Positions 18,319 through 26,805 of a stretch of DNA of 64,000 nucleotides are shown here, piece after piece. The translations under genes and the position numbers were made by a program. Source of the stretch: UBA7662 sp036787895 (lineage in GTDB: Bacteria > Bacteroidota > Bacteroidia > UBA7662); contig DAIQOK010000015.1 in NCBI GenBank assembly GCA_036787895.1, positions 1 to 64,000 on the forward strand, read 5' to 3'. Numbering within the stretch: the stretch's first letter is position 1; the number at the start of each line of letters is the position of its first letter. The notes under the pieces are model-generated. The model was not told where the DNA came from, ran no database searches, and saw only the letters and a list, made by a program, of their open reading frames with translations.

Positions 18319-20541
18319 CTACCTTTTTACCACCCGCCGATGCAAACGCTGGCCGGTATTGGTTTGCAACTCAAGCAAATAAATACCTTGCGGAAAGGCG
18401 TTCATGGGTAGCTCAAATTCAGCTGTCGATACTGTGGCCTGCTGCAAAAGCCGGCCCTGTAAATCGAATAAGCGGTAAGATTTTAATTGAGCCAGATCTG
18501 ATTGTAAGCGAATGGTCAATAAATCTGTGGTTGGATTTGGGAAAATCGACAACGCATTTTCTATCTTCTCCGTGCTTACCGACACCAGTGAGCTGGAATT
18601 CACATACATTTCCAAACCACCACGGAAAGAACCCACGAATAAATCAGGCAGGTTGTCGCCATTAATATCTCCTATAGCCGGACTCACAAACTGCCCGGGA
18701 CGTAAATCTTTGGTGACATTAACTGTAGGGTAATAAAACGCCTGGTTGCTGACAGGAATTTGACTGGTAATCTTATTGCGGATATCGGCATAAAAGAACA
18801 GACTGCCCCACTCATTACCAATCACTAAGTCGGGATTGCCATTGTTATTCAAGTCGGCCATGCGTACCACGGCCGAGCCGGTGAAATAGTCGTCTCTAAC
18901 ATCTATACGGCCCAATGAATCGGTAACCTTACTGAAGAGGGGATTGGCAGCTGTACCCGTATTTTCGAAGTAAACCACTGCGCCAAATTGGTTGCCGACC
19001 AACAAATCGGGTTTGCCATCACCATTCACATCGCCTATCTCCGGACTGGTATAAGTTCCGGCCTGCAAGTTTTGGAAGTCGGCTGTTTCGAACTGAAAGC
19101 TGATGTTGCCGGTACTACCGGTATTTCTGTAATATGTAATAGGTCCTGCAGCCGTTCCAATGAGTAAGTCGGCTTTGCCGTCACCATTCAAATCGCCGGC
19201 GCCGAGGTTTATCCTGCCTACGAGACTGGCTTTCACATTGAGAAAATTGGTGTCGACATGAGTGAGGCTGTTCCCGTTGCGGGTGTACAGATGAAGCACC
19301 GGTTGGCGGGCGCCATTCTGATGCGCAATGAGTAAATCCTGGTCGCCATCGTTGTCGATATCGATGAACACCGGTGCAGCAAATCGATTGTACTGCAGTA
19401 TATCGTTAATCAGGAATTTTTTGCCAACGAAGCTGAAGCTGTCGCGGGGATGCTGTGGCAAATTTTCGTACAACCACACATGTTCTCCCAGCCGAGAGTC
19501 GTAAGGGTCGTTGGTCGTTACAATGAGGTCGCGTTTGGAACTACCTATTACATCTACTGAAAAAGCACTTGGGAAGGCATGTATCTGTGCCGGTAAAGAA
19601 TAATTTGGGAAACCAACACTGGCTTGAACGATGCGTGCGGTATCGCGGGTGCCGCCATTGATGAGCAGGGTTAAAAAGGGATGTTCCACATCACCAAGCA
19701 GGAGATCTGCGAGGGTGTCAGAGCGCAGGAAGAGCGGCAGCAAGGTAGAGCCGAGGTGGCTGGGGCGTTGTGTTGCCGGCGGGGTGGATGTACCTCCGGT
19801 GGAAGTTCTGGGAGCAGGCAGACTACAATCGCGGTTAATATTGAGAATGACGTTAGAATTGTTCTGGTTTTCGTAAAACAAACCATAACAACGGCTGGTG
19901 ACCAAGTAGTCGAAGGTATCGCGGCGGCCATATCGCTCCATCGACATATTGCGGTGGTAGTTGATAGAACCCACGTCAAAATTATCGAAAGAAAGAATGT
20001 CGATGTCTCCGTCACCATCCAAATCGGCGATAGCCGGGATGTCCATATTGAGGACAAAAATGGTGAGCGGAAAACCAAAGCCGAAATCAGCTTCGAGTCG
20101 GTTTACCATGAGCTGAAACTGCGGGACTGAGCCTGTACTCACATTTTTATATACCCGAACACTGCCGTTGAGGGCAGTAAAAAGGTCGGCTTTACCGTCT
20201 CCATCGTAGTCGATAAGCCTGCACCAATTGTCGGTTTGCGGAAAAACAGCGGCATAATCCGGCCGGAATTTCCAGCTGATCTGGCCATTTTCCATGCTTC
20301 GCAGCCAGGTCATATAGCGGCTATCGGCCCGGTCAAAGACTACCAGGTCTTCCAATCCGTCGAGGTTGAGGTCGATTTGTTGAAATTGTGCTGCCCCTAT
20401 ACCTCCCGCCCAGGGATGTTTTAATTGGGTATTGTTTAAGCTAAAAACTTCCAAAGCATCACTTGGCCGGAATTGAAAATCCTGTGCGTGAAGCAACATG
20501 CTGCAGCCTAACAAAAAACCAGTTGCGAAAATCTTTTTCAT
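18319..20541 (-). CDS. Secreted FG-GAP/VCBS repeat protein with type IX sorting domain
   Basis: About 740 aa; ATG at 20541 (MKKIFATGFLLG) chosen over the one two codons earlier. The signal peptide ends in LHAQ. At least seven calcium-binding FG-GAP loops are visible (DYDGDGKADL, DLDGDGDIDI, DIDNDGDQDL, DLNGDGKADL, DVNGDGKPDL, DLNNNGNPDL, DINGDNLPDL), implying an integrin-alpha-like propeller. The last 80 residues form a sorting domain (LSIFPNPTTDLLTI ... GIYLLELQTNTGQ ... RVVKR). It should be exported by the type IX machinery and cleaved by PorU. Role unknown; surface binding or adhesion is a guess. Confidence 0.92.
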   Translation of the reverse strand: MKKIFATGFLLGCSMLLHAQDFQFRPSDALEVFSLNNTQLKHPWAGGIGAAQFQQIDLNLDGLEDLVVFDRADSRYMTWLRSMENGQISWKFRPDYAAVFPQTDNWCRLIDYDGDGKADLFTALNGSVRVYKNVSTGSVPQFQLMVNRLEADFGFGFPLTIFVLNMDIPAIADLDGDGDIDILSFDNFDVGSINYHRNMSMERYGRRDTFDYLVTSRCYGLFYENQNNSNVILNINRDCSLPAPRTSTGGTSTPPATQRPSHLGSTLLPLFLRSDTLADLLLGDVEHPFLTLLINGGTRDTARIVQASVGFPNYSLPAQIHAFPSAFSVDVIGSSKRDLIVTTNDPYDSRLGEHVWLYENLPQHPRDSFSFVGKKFLINDILQYNRFAAPVFIDIDNDGDQDLLIAHQNGARQPVLHLYTRNGNSLTHVDTNFLNVKASLVGRINLGAGDLNGDGKADLLIGTAAGPITYYRNTGSTGNISFQFETADFQNLQAGTYTSPEIGDVNGDGKPDLLVGNQFGAVVYFENTGTAANPLFSKVTDSLGRIDVRDDYFTGSAVVRMADLNNNGNPDLVIGNEWGSLFFYADIRNKITSQIPVSNQAFYYPTVNVTKDLRPGQFVSPAIGDINGDNLPDLFVGSFRGGLEMYVNSSSLVSVSTEKIENALSIFPNPTTDLLTIRLQSDLAQLKSYRLFDLQGRLLQQATVSTAEFELPMNAFPQGIYLLELQTNTGQRLHRRVVKR

Positions 20542-20595
20542 AGCCAACGCTTTTCACGAATTTAGCCACAACATCACACAAAAACAGGCTTTAAC

Positions 20596-21909
20596 TTGAA
20601 TTTAATAGAGATTTACCGGCTTTTCCTGGAGGGAGATGGCCGTTTTACGACCGATAGCCGACATATTGAGCCGGGTGCTATGTTTTTTGCGCTCAAGGGC
20701 GACAAATTCAATGGCAATGCTTTTGCTGCTAAAGCGCTGAGCGACGGTGCTCACTGGGCAATCGTTGATGAGGTGGCTTATCAGCAGGATAAAAGGATGA
20801 TTTTGGTGGATGATGTGCTGCAATGCCTGCAGGACCTGGCTCGTTTGCACCGGCAATCGATCAAAGGGCTGAAGGTGATAGGTGTAACCGGATCGAATGG
20901 CAAAACTACCACCAAAGAACTGTTGCGCGAAGTTCTCTCTTCCCATTACCGTTGCTGGGCAACCCCGGGTAATCTGAATAACCAAATTGGCGTGCCTATT
21001 ACCTTGTTGCGCATGCCGCGTGATACCGAATATGCGGTCATCGAAATGGGAGCCAACCACCCGGGTGAGGTGATGCCGCTTTGTGAAATTGCTCAACCCG
21101 ACTATGCGTTGGTTACTTCGGTGGGCAAAGAACATCTCGAGGGTTTCGGCAGTCTCGAAAACATCATCGCCACCGAATGTGAAAATTATGCCTATGTGGC
21201 TAAAAATAAGGGCACCCTATTCGTACATCAGGACGATATCGAACTAGCAACTTATGCCGAGCGTTTTGGTCCGGCTATTTATTATGGTAGCAGCAAAGAA
21301 GCCGATTGTGTGGGACGTTTGTTGGGCGCAGAGTGGTTTGTGCGTATGCAGTGGGAGAACAGTTACCGACTTATGTTGCGTGCACCTGTGGTAGAAACCC
21401 AGTTGTTTGGGAGCTATAATTATGTGAATCTGCTGGCGGCAGCCTGCGTTGGCAGGTATTGTAGTGTACCCTACGATAAGATTAATGCTGCATTGGCCGC
21501 TTATAAACCGGCCAACAATCGTTCGCAGCTGCTCGAAACAGGTGGCAATCGGATCATTTTAGATGCCTACAATGCGAATCCGCATAGCATGCAGGCGGCG
21601 GTGCAAAATTTTACAGCGCTCGAAGCCGACCATAAAGTATTGGTATTGGGAGATATGTTCGAGCTGGGCGATGCTGCCAACGAAGAACATCTTTCGCTGC
21701 TGCAACTCATTGGGCAAGGGAAATTCGACAAGGTGTATTTATGCGGGCCACTTTTTGGCAAGTTTAAGACAAATTTCCCCGATTTCGATTTCTACGACAC
21801 GCTGGAATTACTCATGGACCAGCAACCTATAGGAAGTTTGAAGGGCAAAACTATACTGATTAAAGGGTCACGTGGTATGCAAATGGAACGCTACCTGCAC
21901 CACCAATAG
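20596..21909 (+). CDS. murF: UDP-N-acetylmuramoyl-tripeptide--D-alanyl-D-alanine ligase MurF
   Basis: 437 aa Mur ligase. The ATP loop GVTGSNGKTTTKEL lies near residues 96-109, and the family motifs EMGANHPGE and LDAYNANPHSMQAA are present. MurF adds D-Ala-D-Ala to the UDP-MurNAc-tripeptide in the cytoplasm, the last soluble step before MraY. The start is a TTG at 20596 (NLIEIYRLFL matches the usual N-terminus); no ATG or GTG fits. It stands apart from the main division/cell-wall cluster and is tail-to-tail with the arginase-fold gene, with 1 bp between the stops. Confidence 0.96.
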   Translation: MNLIEIYRLFLEGDGRFTTDSRHIEPGAMFFALKGDKFNGNAFAAKALSDGAHWAIVDEVAYQQDKRMILVDDVLQCLQDLARLHRQSIKGLKVIGVTGSNGKTTTKELLREVLSSHYRCWATPGNLNNQIGVPITLLRMPRDTEYAVIEMGANHPGEVMPLCEIAQPDYALVTSVGKEHLEGFGSLENIIATECENYAYVAKNKGTLFVHQDDIELATYAERFGPAIYYGSSKEADCVGRLLGAEWFVRMQWENSYRLMLRAPVVETQLFGSYNYVNLLAAACVGRYCSVPYDKINAALAAYKPANNRSQLLETGGNRIILDAYNANPHSMQAAVQNFTALEADHKVLVLGDMFELGDAANEEHLSLLQLIGQGKFDKVYLCGPLFGKFKTNFPDFDFYDTLELLMDQQPIGSLKGKTILIKGSRGMQMERYLHHQ

Positions 21910-21910
21910 C

Positions 21911-23068
21911 TCAGAGCATATACTTCTGGTGAAATTTCCACCATTTGTCGGGCAGCTCATCTTTGCCAGCCATGAGATAGTCGTTGTAAGAGCAAGGCAC
22001 CAGGTGGGTTCTTTCCTTTTTAGAGCCTTTGATGGGAGGTAAGGTGACTTCCATCCACCAACGACCTGATTTTTTACTTTTGTAAAAGACCAAATCGTGC
22101 TTACCTGCTTTCAGGGTGGTTGTGTACTTGACAAAACTTTTATTTTTCACCCGCGGCAAATCCTGCATGCGGTTCATAAATCCGTCGGCAAAATACCAGA
22201 TGGCTTGGGCAAGGAGAGCAGCGGTTTGTCCCTGACGGTCGAATTCGGGATTAAACTCGTAAAAACCAATGGAGCTTAGTTTGTCGCTGAGGCCGGCATA
22301 ACGGGCCAGTTGGCACAACTCATGGGCAAAAAAACCATTAGGCGAACCCATAGGATTGGCCGGTGCTTCCGATAAACGAACCGCACTGATATCAATGCTC
22401 ACCATATCGGCTGCACGCAGATAGGGCTCGGCTTCTTCTATATCTTTCCGGATTTCACCGAGGCGGATGGCATCGAAAAAAAGTTTGTCGATGAGGCGGA
22501 TTTCTTCGGGATTCACCAGATAAGTCTGGTAACCCAGATTGATGAAGTTGAAAAGATGGGTAGGTTGGTGACTGATGATGCGGTAGAGGTAGTTTTTGGC
22601 ATCGAAACCTTCTTCCCGGGCTTCCAAATCAAATCTGCTGTCGATAGCAAGCAAATCGATGGTTTTGTCGTAATCGGTATAAGCGAGGTACTGACCATAA
22701 GCCATATCGTTGCTTCCCCCCAAAATGATGGGAATAATGTCTTGTTTGATGAGCTCCCAGCACACGGTTTTGAGGGCAAAATAACTGTCGTCGATATCGT
22801 GACCGGCTTTGATGTTCCCCAAATCTACCCAAGGGATGCTCGATCCATAAAGCTGGTAGAGGGCGGTGCGAATGAAGTCGGGGCCTTCGCTGCAGCCTCG
22901 GTTCAAGTCCTGGTTACGCGACTCCTTGATACCCACTATCGCCAATCGAACGCCTTCGAGTTCAGGGAGTTTATCGAAATACTTGGGGGTATGATAACCC
23001 AGGGTGCCTTCGGGCCATTGGATGTCGAAGGTTTCCCGGGAGAGCGGGCTGAGCATTTCGTTGAGCAT
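21911..23068 (-). CDS. Arginase/formimidoylglutamase-fold protein with altered metal ligands
   Basis: 385 aa, ureohydrolase fold. The three metal-binding regions can be aligned but are changed: GGSND where arginases have GGDHS, IDSRFD where they have DAHxD, and SIDISAV where they have SxDxDxxDP. Three of the six usual ligands (two His, one Asp) are thus replaced, arguing against a normal dimanganese centre. The middle (HLFNFINLGYQTYLVNPEEI, ARYAGLSDKLSSIGFYEFNPEFD) and an extra C-terminal domain (YKSKKSGRWWMEV) match a Bacteroidota subfamily often annotated formimidoylglutamase. A non-catalytic or different role is likely. Confidence 0.8.
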   Translation of the reverse strand: MLNEMLSPLSRETFDIQWPEGTLGYHTPKYFDKLPELEGVRLAIVGIKESRNQDLNRGCSEGPDFIRTALYQLYGSSIPWVDLGNIKAGHDIDDSYFALKTVCWELIKQDIIPIILGGSNDMAYGQYLAYTDYDKTIDLLAIDSRFDLEAREEGFDAKNYLYRIISHQPTHLFNFINLGYQTYLVNPEEIRLIDKLFFDAIRLGEIRKDIEEAEPYLRAADMVSIDISAVRLSEAPANPMGSPNGFFAHELCQLARYAGLSDKLSSIGFYEFNPEFDRQGQTAALLAQAIWYFADGFMNRMQDLPRVKNKSFVKYTTTLKAGKHDLVFYKSKKSGRWWMEVTLPPIKGSKKERTHLVPCSYNDYLMAGKDELPDKWWKFHQKYML

Positions 23069-23093
23069 GCGACTTAGGTTTATGCGAAAATAG

Positions 23094-23125
23094 AAAAGGC
23101 CTGTGTGTTAGACAGGCCTTTTTTT
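23094..23125. terminator. Intrinsic terminator downstream of the small lipoprotein gene
   Basis: 11-bp stem (AAAAGGCCTGT / ACAGGCCTTTT) with a 7-nt loop. The long T run is on the plus side; on the minus side four Ts follow. It lies just after the lipoprotein stop and upstream of the arginase-fold gene. Confidence 0.7.
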
Positions 23126-23141
23126 AGGGTAAGGGTAAATT

Positions 23142-23627
23142 TTATTTGGTCAGTGTGAAGTTCAGCGTAACCGGAACAGTGGTTGCAGAGTCCAATTGGT
23201 AGTTGACCGAGGTGGTCATAATCTGAACTGCATCGGTATTGGTGGTAGCTGTAAACACGATGGTTTGTTGGGTGGCAGTGTCCACTACAGTTACAGTTGA
23301 AGCTGTATTGGTCCAGCTTCCGGCGCCAACCAAACGAACGGTGTCAATAGGAACCGGCAGATTGGGCAGGAACTTGATGTTATAATTACAGAAACGGGTA
23401 GGCGTATTAAATGAAATGGTGCCTGCATTTTGGGCTGTACCTGAAACAGGGATAGGGAAACCACCTAAACTGATAGTAGCATTATAGTTGAGTGAGCTTA
23501 CATTCCAGTTGCCATTCAAACGATTGGCATAAGTTTCCTCAGGCGAAGTGGATGGGCCGGATTTGTCTTTTTTACAAGCAGTAAAACCCAGAGCACCAAC
23601 GAAAAGCAACAACAGTATTTTTTTCAT
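23142..23627 (-). CDS. Small lipocalin-like lipoprotein
   Basis: 161 aa from the ATG at 23627. A longer frame from 23684 is rejected because a TATATTTG -10 element at 23642-23649 lies inside it. Lipoprotein signal with Cys in FTACKKDKSG, then NRLNGNWNVSSLNY, the usual entry of lipocalin-like domains of Bacteroidota lipoproteins, and a beta-rich body. No catalytic motif. Its role is unknown; an envelope location is expected. Confidence 0.75.
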   Translation of the reverse strand: MKKILLLLFVGALGFTACKKDKSGPSTSPEETYANRLNGNWNVSSLNYNATISLGGFPIPVSGTAQNAGTISFNTPTRFCNYNIKFLPNLPVPIDTVRLVGAGSWTNTASTVTVVDTATQQTIVFTATTNTDAVQIMTTSVNYQLDSATTVPVTLNFTLTK

Positions 23628-23641
23628 TTGAATAGTTTTTT

Positions 23642-23649
23642 CAAATATA
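23642..23649 (-). promoter_or_regulatory. -10 element (TATATTTG) of the small lipoprotein gene
   Basis: Exact TAnnTTTG on the minus strand, 14 bp before the ATG at 23627, with a TTG about 18 bp further upstream. It sets the start codon. Confidence 0.65.
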
Positions 23650-23776
23650 CAAAGAATGTTCATCTGACAATCTTTGCAGTTCATCGAAAATAAACTGCGG
23701 AATTTTTCGGCCTAAAAGGTGTCAAATCTTGCCTCAACCCTTCACAAGGCTGATTTTAAGCATCGTAATGAAGCGA

Positions 23777-23832
23777 TTAATATAGTCGTCATGTGGACTT
23801 AATGATTTCTTAATCTTAGATGAGGTGCTTTG
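23777..23832 (+). promoter_or_regulatory. Four 11-bp-period direct repeats plus -10 region, PhoB-type site
   Basis: Heptamers at 23777 (TTAATAT), 23788 (GTCATGT), 23799 (TTAATGA) and 23810 (TTAATCT) are separated by 4-nt spacers. A -10-like TTTG follows at 23829, 19 bp after the start of the last repeat. This is the layout of OmpR/PhoB-family activator sites that replace a -35 element. It places transcription start near 23839, so the receptor starts at 23853. Confidence 0.65.
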
Positions 23833-23852
23833 CAGCGCAATTCAAATTCGTT

Positions 23853-26654
23853 ATGGCGCGCAAGCTGCTCACCTTTGTTTTTATTCTTTTAAGTTCTTTT
23901 TCAATTGCTCATGCCCAAAACGGCACCATAATGGGCCGAGTCACCGACGCCAAAACCGGCGAAGGTTTGCCCGGTGTAAATGTGGTGTTGAAAGGCAAAA
24001 CCATTGGTGCTTCTACCGATTTCGACGGTAATTACAAAATCACCAATATAGCACCGGGTTATTATACGGTTTATGCCTCTTATATCTCTTACAAGGCATT
24101 TGAACAGGATATCAAACTCGAAGCCGGCAAAACCCTGACATTAAACATCAAACTCGATGAAAGTAATGTTGAGTTGCAAGGGGTTGATGTGGTAGCCGAA
24201 CGCGTAAGAACCACAGAAGCTGCGGTTTTAATGGATGTGAAAAAAAGCGACCTGGTCATCAACGCCATTTCTGCCCAGCAAATTCAGAAGTCACAGGATA
24301 GGGATGCCGCACAGGTAGTTCGCCGTATTCCCGGCATTACTATACAGGACGATCGTTTTGTAATTGTACGTGGCTTAAGTGAACGCTACAATACGGTTAT
24401 GTTGAACGATGTCATTGCGCCATCAACTGAACCGGATAAAAAGGCATTTTCCTTCGATCTGGTGCCCTCCAATATGATTGAGCGTATGTTGGTGTTTAAA
24501 TCAGGCTCGAGCGAATTGCCTGGGGAGTTTGGCGGTGCTGTGATTAAAATCTATACCAAAAACCAGGTAGAATCCGACTTCAACAGCATCAGCATAGGTA
24601 CAGGTGTTCGCGTTGGAACTACGTTTACCGATTTCAGCTTCAGCAACCGCAGTGCCACCGACCGCTTCGGTTTCGACGATGGCCGCCGATCCTTACCAGC
24701 TTCTTTTCCCTCCAACATTAATAATTTAGGTTTCAACTATGAAGCAGTAGCAGAAGCTACCAAAACCCTAAATAACGACTGGGCGGTAAACAACAGCATG
24801 GCATTGCCCGATTTGCGCTTGCGTTATGATATGGGTCGCCGACTGAAGTTCAAGGGCAAACAAATCAGTACCCTCAATTCCATCACTTATTCGAATACCC
24901 GTACCGCCTTGGATGTAGAACGCTGGCGCTATATCAACTACGCCGACGACAATACCAGTGTTCAACAGTTCAATTACCGCGATTCACAGAATGCCAACAA
25001 CGTTCGTTTGGGGTTGATTTCCAATTGGGCGATGCAGTTGAACAAACGCACTTTGCTTGAATTTCGCAATACTTTTGCTCAAAATGGTCAGCAGGAAACC
25101 ACCATTCGGAATGGTGAAGAAGATTTTCAGGGTTTTGATGTCCGCAACTTTTCTTTGTATTACCAGCAACGGATGGTGTACAATGGCAACATCCACCTGA
25201 AATATGAGCTGCCCAATGACCGCACTGTTCTCAACTTTACAGCCGCTTATTCTCGCACTAACCGCAACGAACCCGACTGGCGTCGCGCACGCACCCAGAA
25301 ACAATTGGGCAGTGATGAGCCATACCGGGTAGTTATCCCGCCAAGTTCCAACACCTTTGATGGTGCCCGCTTTTTTTCGGCCTTAACAGAAAACATCATC
25401 ACCCAGACTTCTGAGATTGAACATAAGTTTGGCCCAGATGTGAGAACACCCAAGCTCACCCTACGTGCCGGCTATTATGCTGAGTTGAAAGACCGGAAGT
25501 TTAATGCGCGTTGGATGGCATACCGCCAGTCGTCGAACCAATTTGATGCTCGCTTACTTGACTTGCCTTTGGACAGGATATTTGCCGACGAAAATATCAG
25601 TTTCCCGAATGGTTTCATCTTGTCGGAAGGAACCAACCTTACCGATGCTTATACGGCTAAAAACACCCAGTTGGCCGGGTATACCGGTGCCAGTTACAAA
25701 CCTACCAGTCATTTGACGCTTGCCGGTGGTATACGTACCGAGTTCAATAGGCAGCAGTTAAATACCCGCATTGCACCAACCGTTCCGGTGAATGTAGACA
25801 ACCCTATTTTGAGTTTGCTGCCTTTTGTAAACACCACCTATGCACTCAATGATTACCAGCAATTCCGTTTGGCTTATAGTCGCTCGATTAACCGACCTGA
25901 ATTCCGGGAGTTAGCGCCGTTCAGCTTTTACGACTTTAACTTCGCTATCGACATTGTGGGTAATTCAGCGCTCGAAATTGCTACCATCGACAATGTGGAT
26001 CTGAAGTACGAATTTTATCCATCGCCTTCGGAGCAGATTACAGTAGGTGTATTTTATAAAAACTTTGTGAATCCAATAGAGACTTACATTGTCACCGGTA
26101 CATCCAATCCCATTTTTGTGTTTCGGAACGCCCAGTCGGCCATCAGTTATGGTGCTGAATTGGAGCTCCGCAAATCCTTAGCGCTGAATAATCCTGGCTC
26201 TTTTTGGAACCGCTTTAATGTGGTTTTGAATGCCGCTTATATCAAAAGTGAAATCAACCTGGGCGACGACCCTACGCTTACTCAGGACAGTCGCCGACCG
26301 CTGCAGGGGCAATCGCCTTATGTCATTAACACAGGCGTATATTATAACGATAGTGACAGGGGATGGCAGTTTTCGGCCTTGTACAACGTTTATGGTCAGC
26401 GCATTTTTACGGTCGGAGATAATGAAATCCGCACCATCTACGAAATGCCCCGTCATTTGGTGGATTTGAGTGTAACCAAATCCTTAGGTAAAAACATGAG
26501 TTTGAAGGTTGGCGTGAGCGATTTGCTGAATTCGCCCCTCATTTACAGAGAGGATGGCGATTTTAACGAAAAATTGAACGATGCTGTCGACAAAAAAGTG
26601 TTGGAGCAGCGTTTTGGTCAGTATTTTACGGCTGACTTAAGCATTCGATTCTAA
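23853..26654 (+). CDS. TonB-dependent receptor with N-terminal carboxypeptidase-D-like domain
   Basis: 933 aa from the ATG at 23853 (MARKLLTFVFILLSS); the earlier ATG at 23820 precedes the predicted transcription start. Signal peptide to AHAQ, then a CarboxypepD_reg-like beta-sandwich (GTIMGRVTDAKTGEGLPGVNVVLKG) at about residues 25-110, a plug domain (VVRRIPGITIQDDRFVIVRGLSERYNTVMLND) and a 22-strand barrel ending in ADLSIRF. It imports a ligand across the outer membrane using TonB-ExbBD energy. There is no SusD partner; the next gene is a beta-helix lipoprotein. Both genes have the same repeat-type promoter, so they are likely one functional pair. The substrate is unknown; a phosphate-containing compound is inferred only from the operator type. 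Confidence 0.93.
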   Translation: MARKLLTFVFILLSSFSIAHAQNGTIMGRVTDAKTGEGLPGVNVVLKGKTIGASTDFDGNYKITNIAPGYYTVYASYISYKAFEQDIKLEAGKTLTLNIKLDESNVELQGVDVVAERVRTTEAAVLMDVKKSDLVINAISAQQIQKSQDRDAAQVVRRIPGITIQDDRFVIVRGLSERYNTVMLNDVIAPSTEPDKKAFSFDLVPSNMIERMLVFKSGSSELPGEFGGAVIKIYTKNQVESDFNSISIGTGVRVGTTFTDFSFSNRSATDRFGFDDGRRSLPASFPSNINNLGFNYEAVAEATKTLNNDWAVNNSMALPDLRLRYDMGRRLKFKGKQISTLNSITYSNTRTALDVERWRYINYADDNTSVQQFNYRDSQNANNVRLGLISNWAMQLNKRTLLEFRNTFAQNGQQETTIRNGEEDFQGFDVRNFSLYYQQRMVYNGNIHLKYELPNDRTVLNFTAAYSRTNRNEPDWRRARTQKQLGSDEPYRVVIPPSSNTFDGARFFSALTENIITQTSEIEHKFGPDVRTPKLTLRAGYYAELKDRKFNARWMAYRQSSNQFDARLLDLPLDRIFADENISFPNGFILSEGTNLTDAYTAKNTQLAGYTGASYKPTSHLTLAGGIRTEFNRQQLNTRIAPTVPVNVDNPILSLLPFVNTTYALNDYQQFRLAYSRSINRPEFRELAPFSFYDFNFAIDIVGNSALEIATIDNVDLKYEFYPSPSEQITVGVFYKNFVNPIETYIVTGTSNPIFVFRNAQSAISYGAELELRKSLALNNPGSFWNRFNVVLNAAYIKSEINLGDDPTLTQDSRRPLQGQSPYVINTGVYYNDSDRGWQFSALYNVYGQRIFTVGDNEIRTIYEMPRHLVDLSVTKSLGKNMSLKVGVSDLLNSPLIYREDGDFNEKLNDAVDKKVLEQRFGQYFTADLSIRF

Positions 26655-26672
26655 ACGATTTTATCTCCTTTT

Positions 26673-26697
26673 AAGCCGGTTTTGCCGGCTTTTTTTG
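26673..26697 (+). terminator. Intrinsic terminator after the TonB-dependent receptor
   Basis: Stem AAGCCGG / CCGGCTT with a short T-rich loop and a following run of T. It separates the receptor from the lipoprotein gene, which has its own promoter. Confidence 0.85.
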
Positions 26698-26718
26698 TTT
26701 GAAGAAGGCAGGTTTTTG

Positions 26719-26774
26719 ATGACATAAGCGTAACTCCGGCTTAACATCGGCTTAATACGATGCCGCTACTTTTG
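26719..26774 (+). promoter_or_regulatory. Four 11-bp-period direct repeats plus TACTTTTG -10, PhoB-type promoter
   Basis: Heptamers at 26719 (ATGACAT), 26730 (GTAACTC), 26741 (TTAACAT) and 26752 (TTAATAC), each followed by 4 nt (two spacers are CGGC). The -10 element TACTTTTG at 26767-26774 is an exact TAnnTTTG, and its TTTG starts 19 bp after the last repeat, as in the receptor promoter. There is no -33 element. Confidence 0.75.
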
Positions 26775-26805
26775 TCTCAGCTAAACAACTAAAAAAAATA
26801 GCCTT

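Noticed and set aside
23820..23852. Upstream ATG of the TonB-dependent receptor
   Set aside because: It lies before the predicted transcription start and gives a poor signal peptide; MARKLL at 23853 is better.
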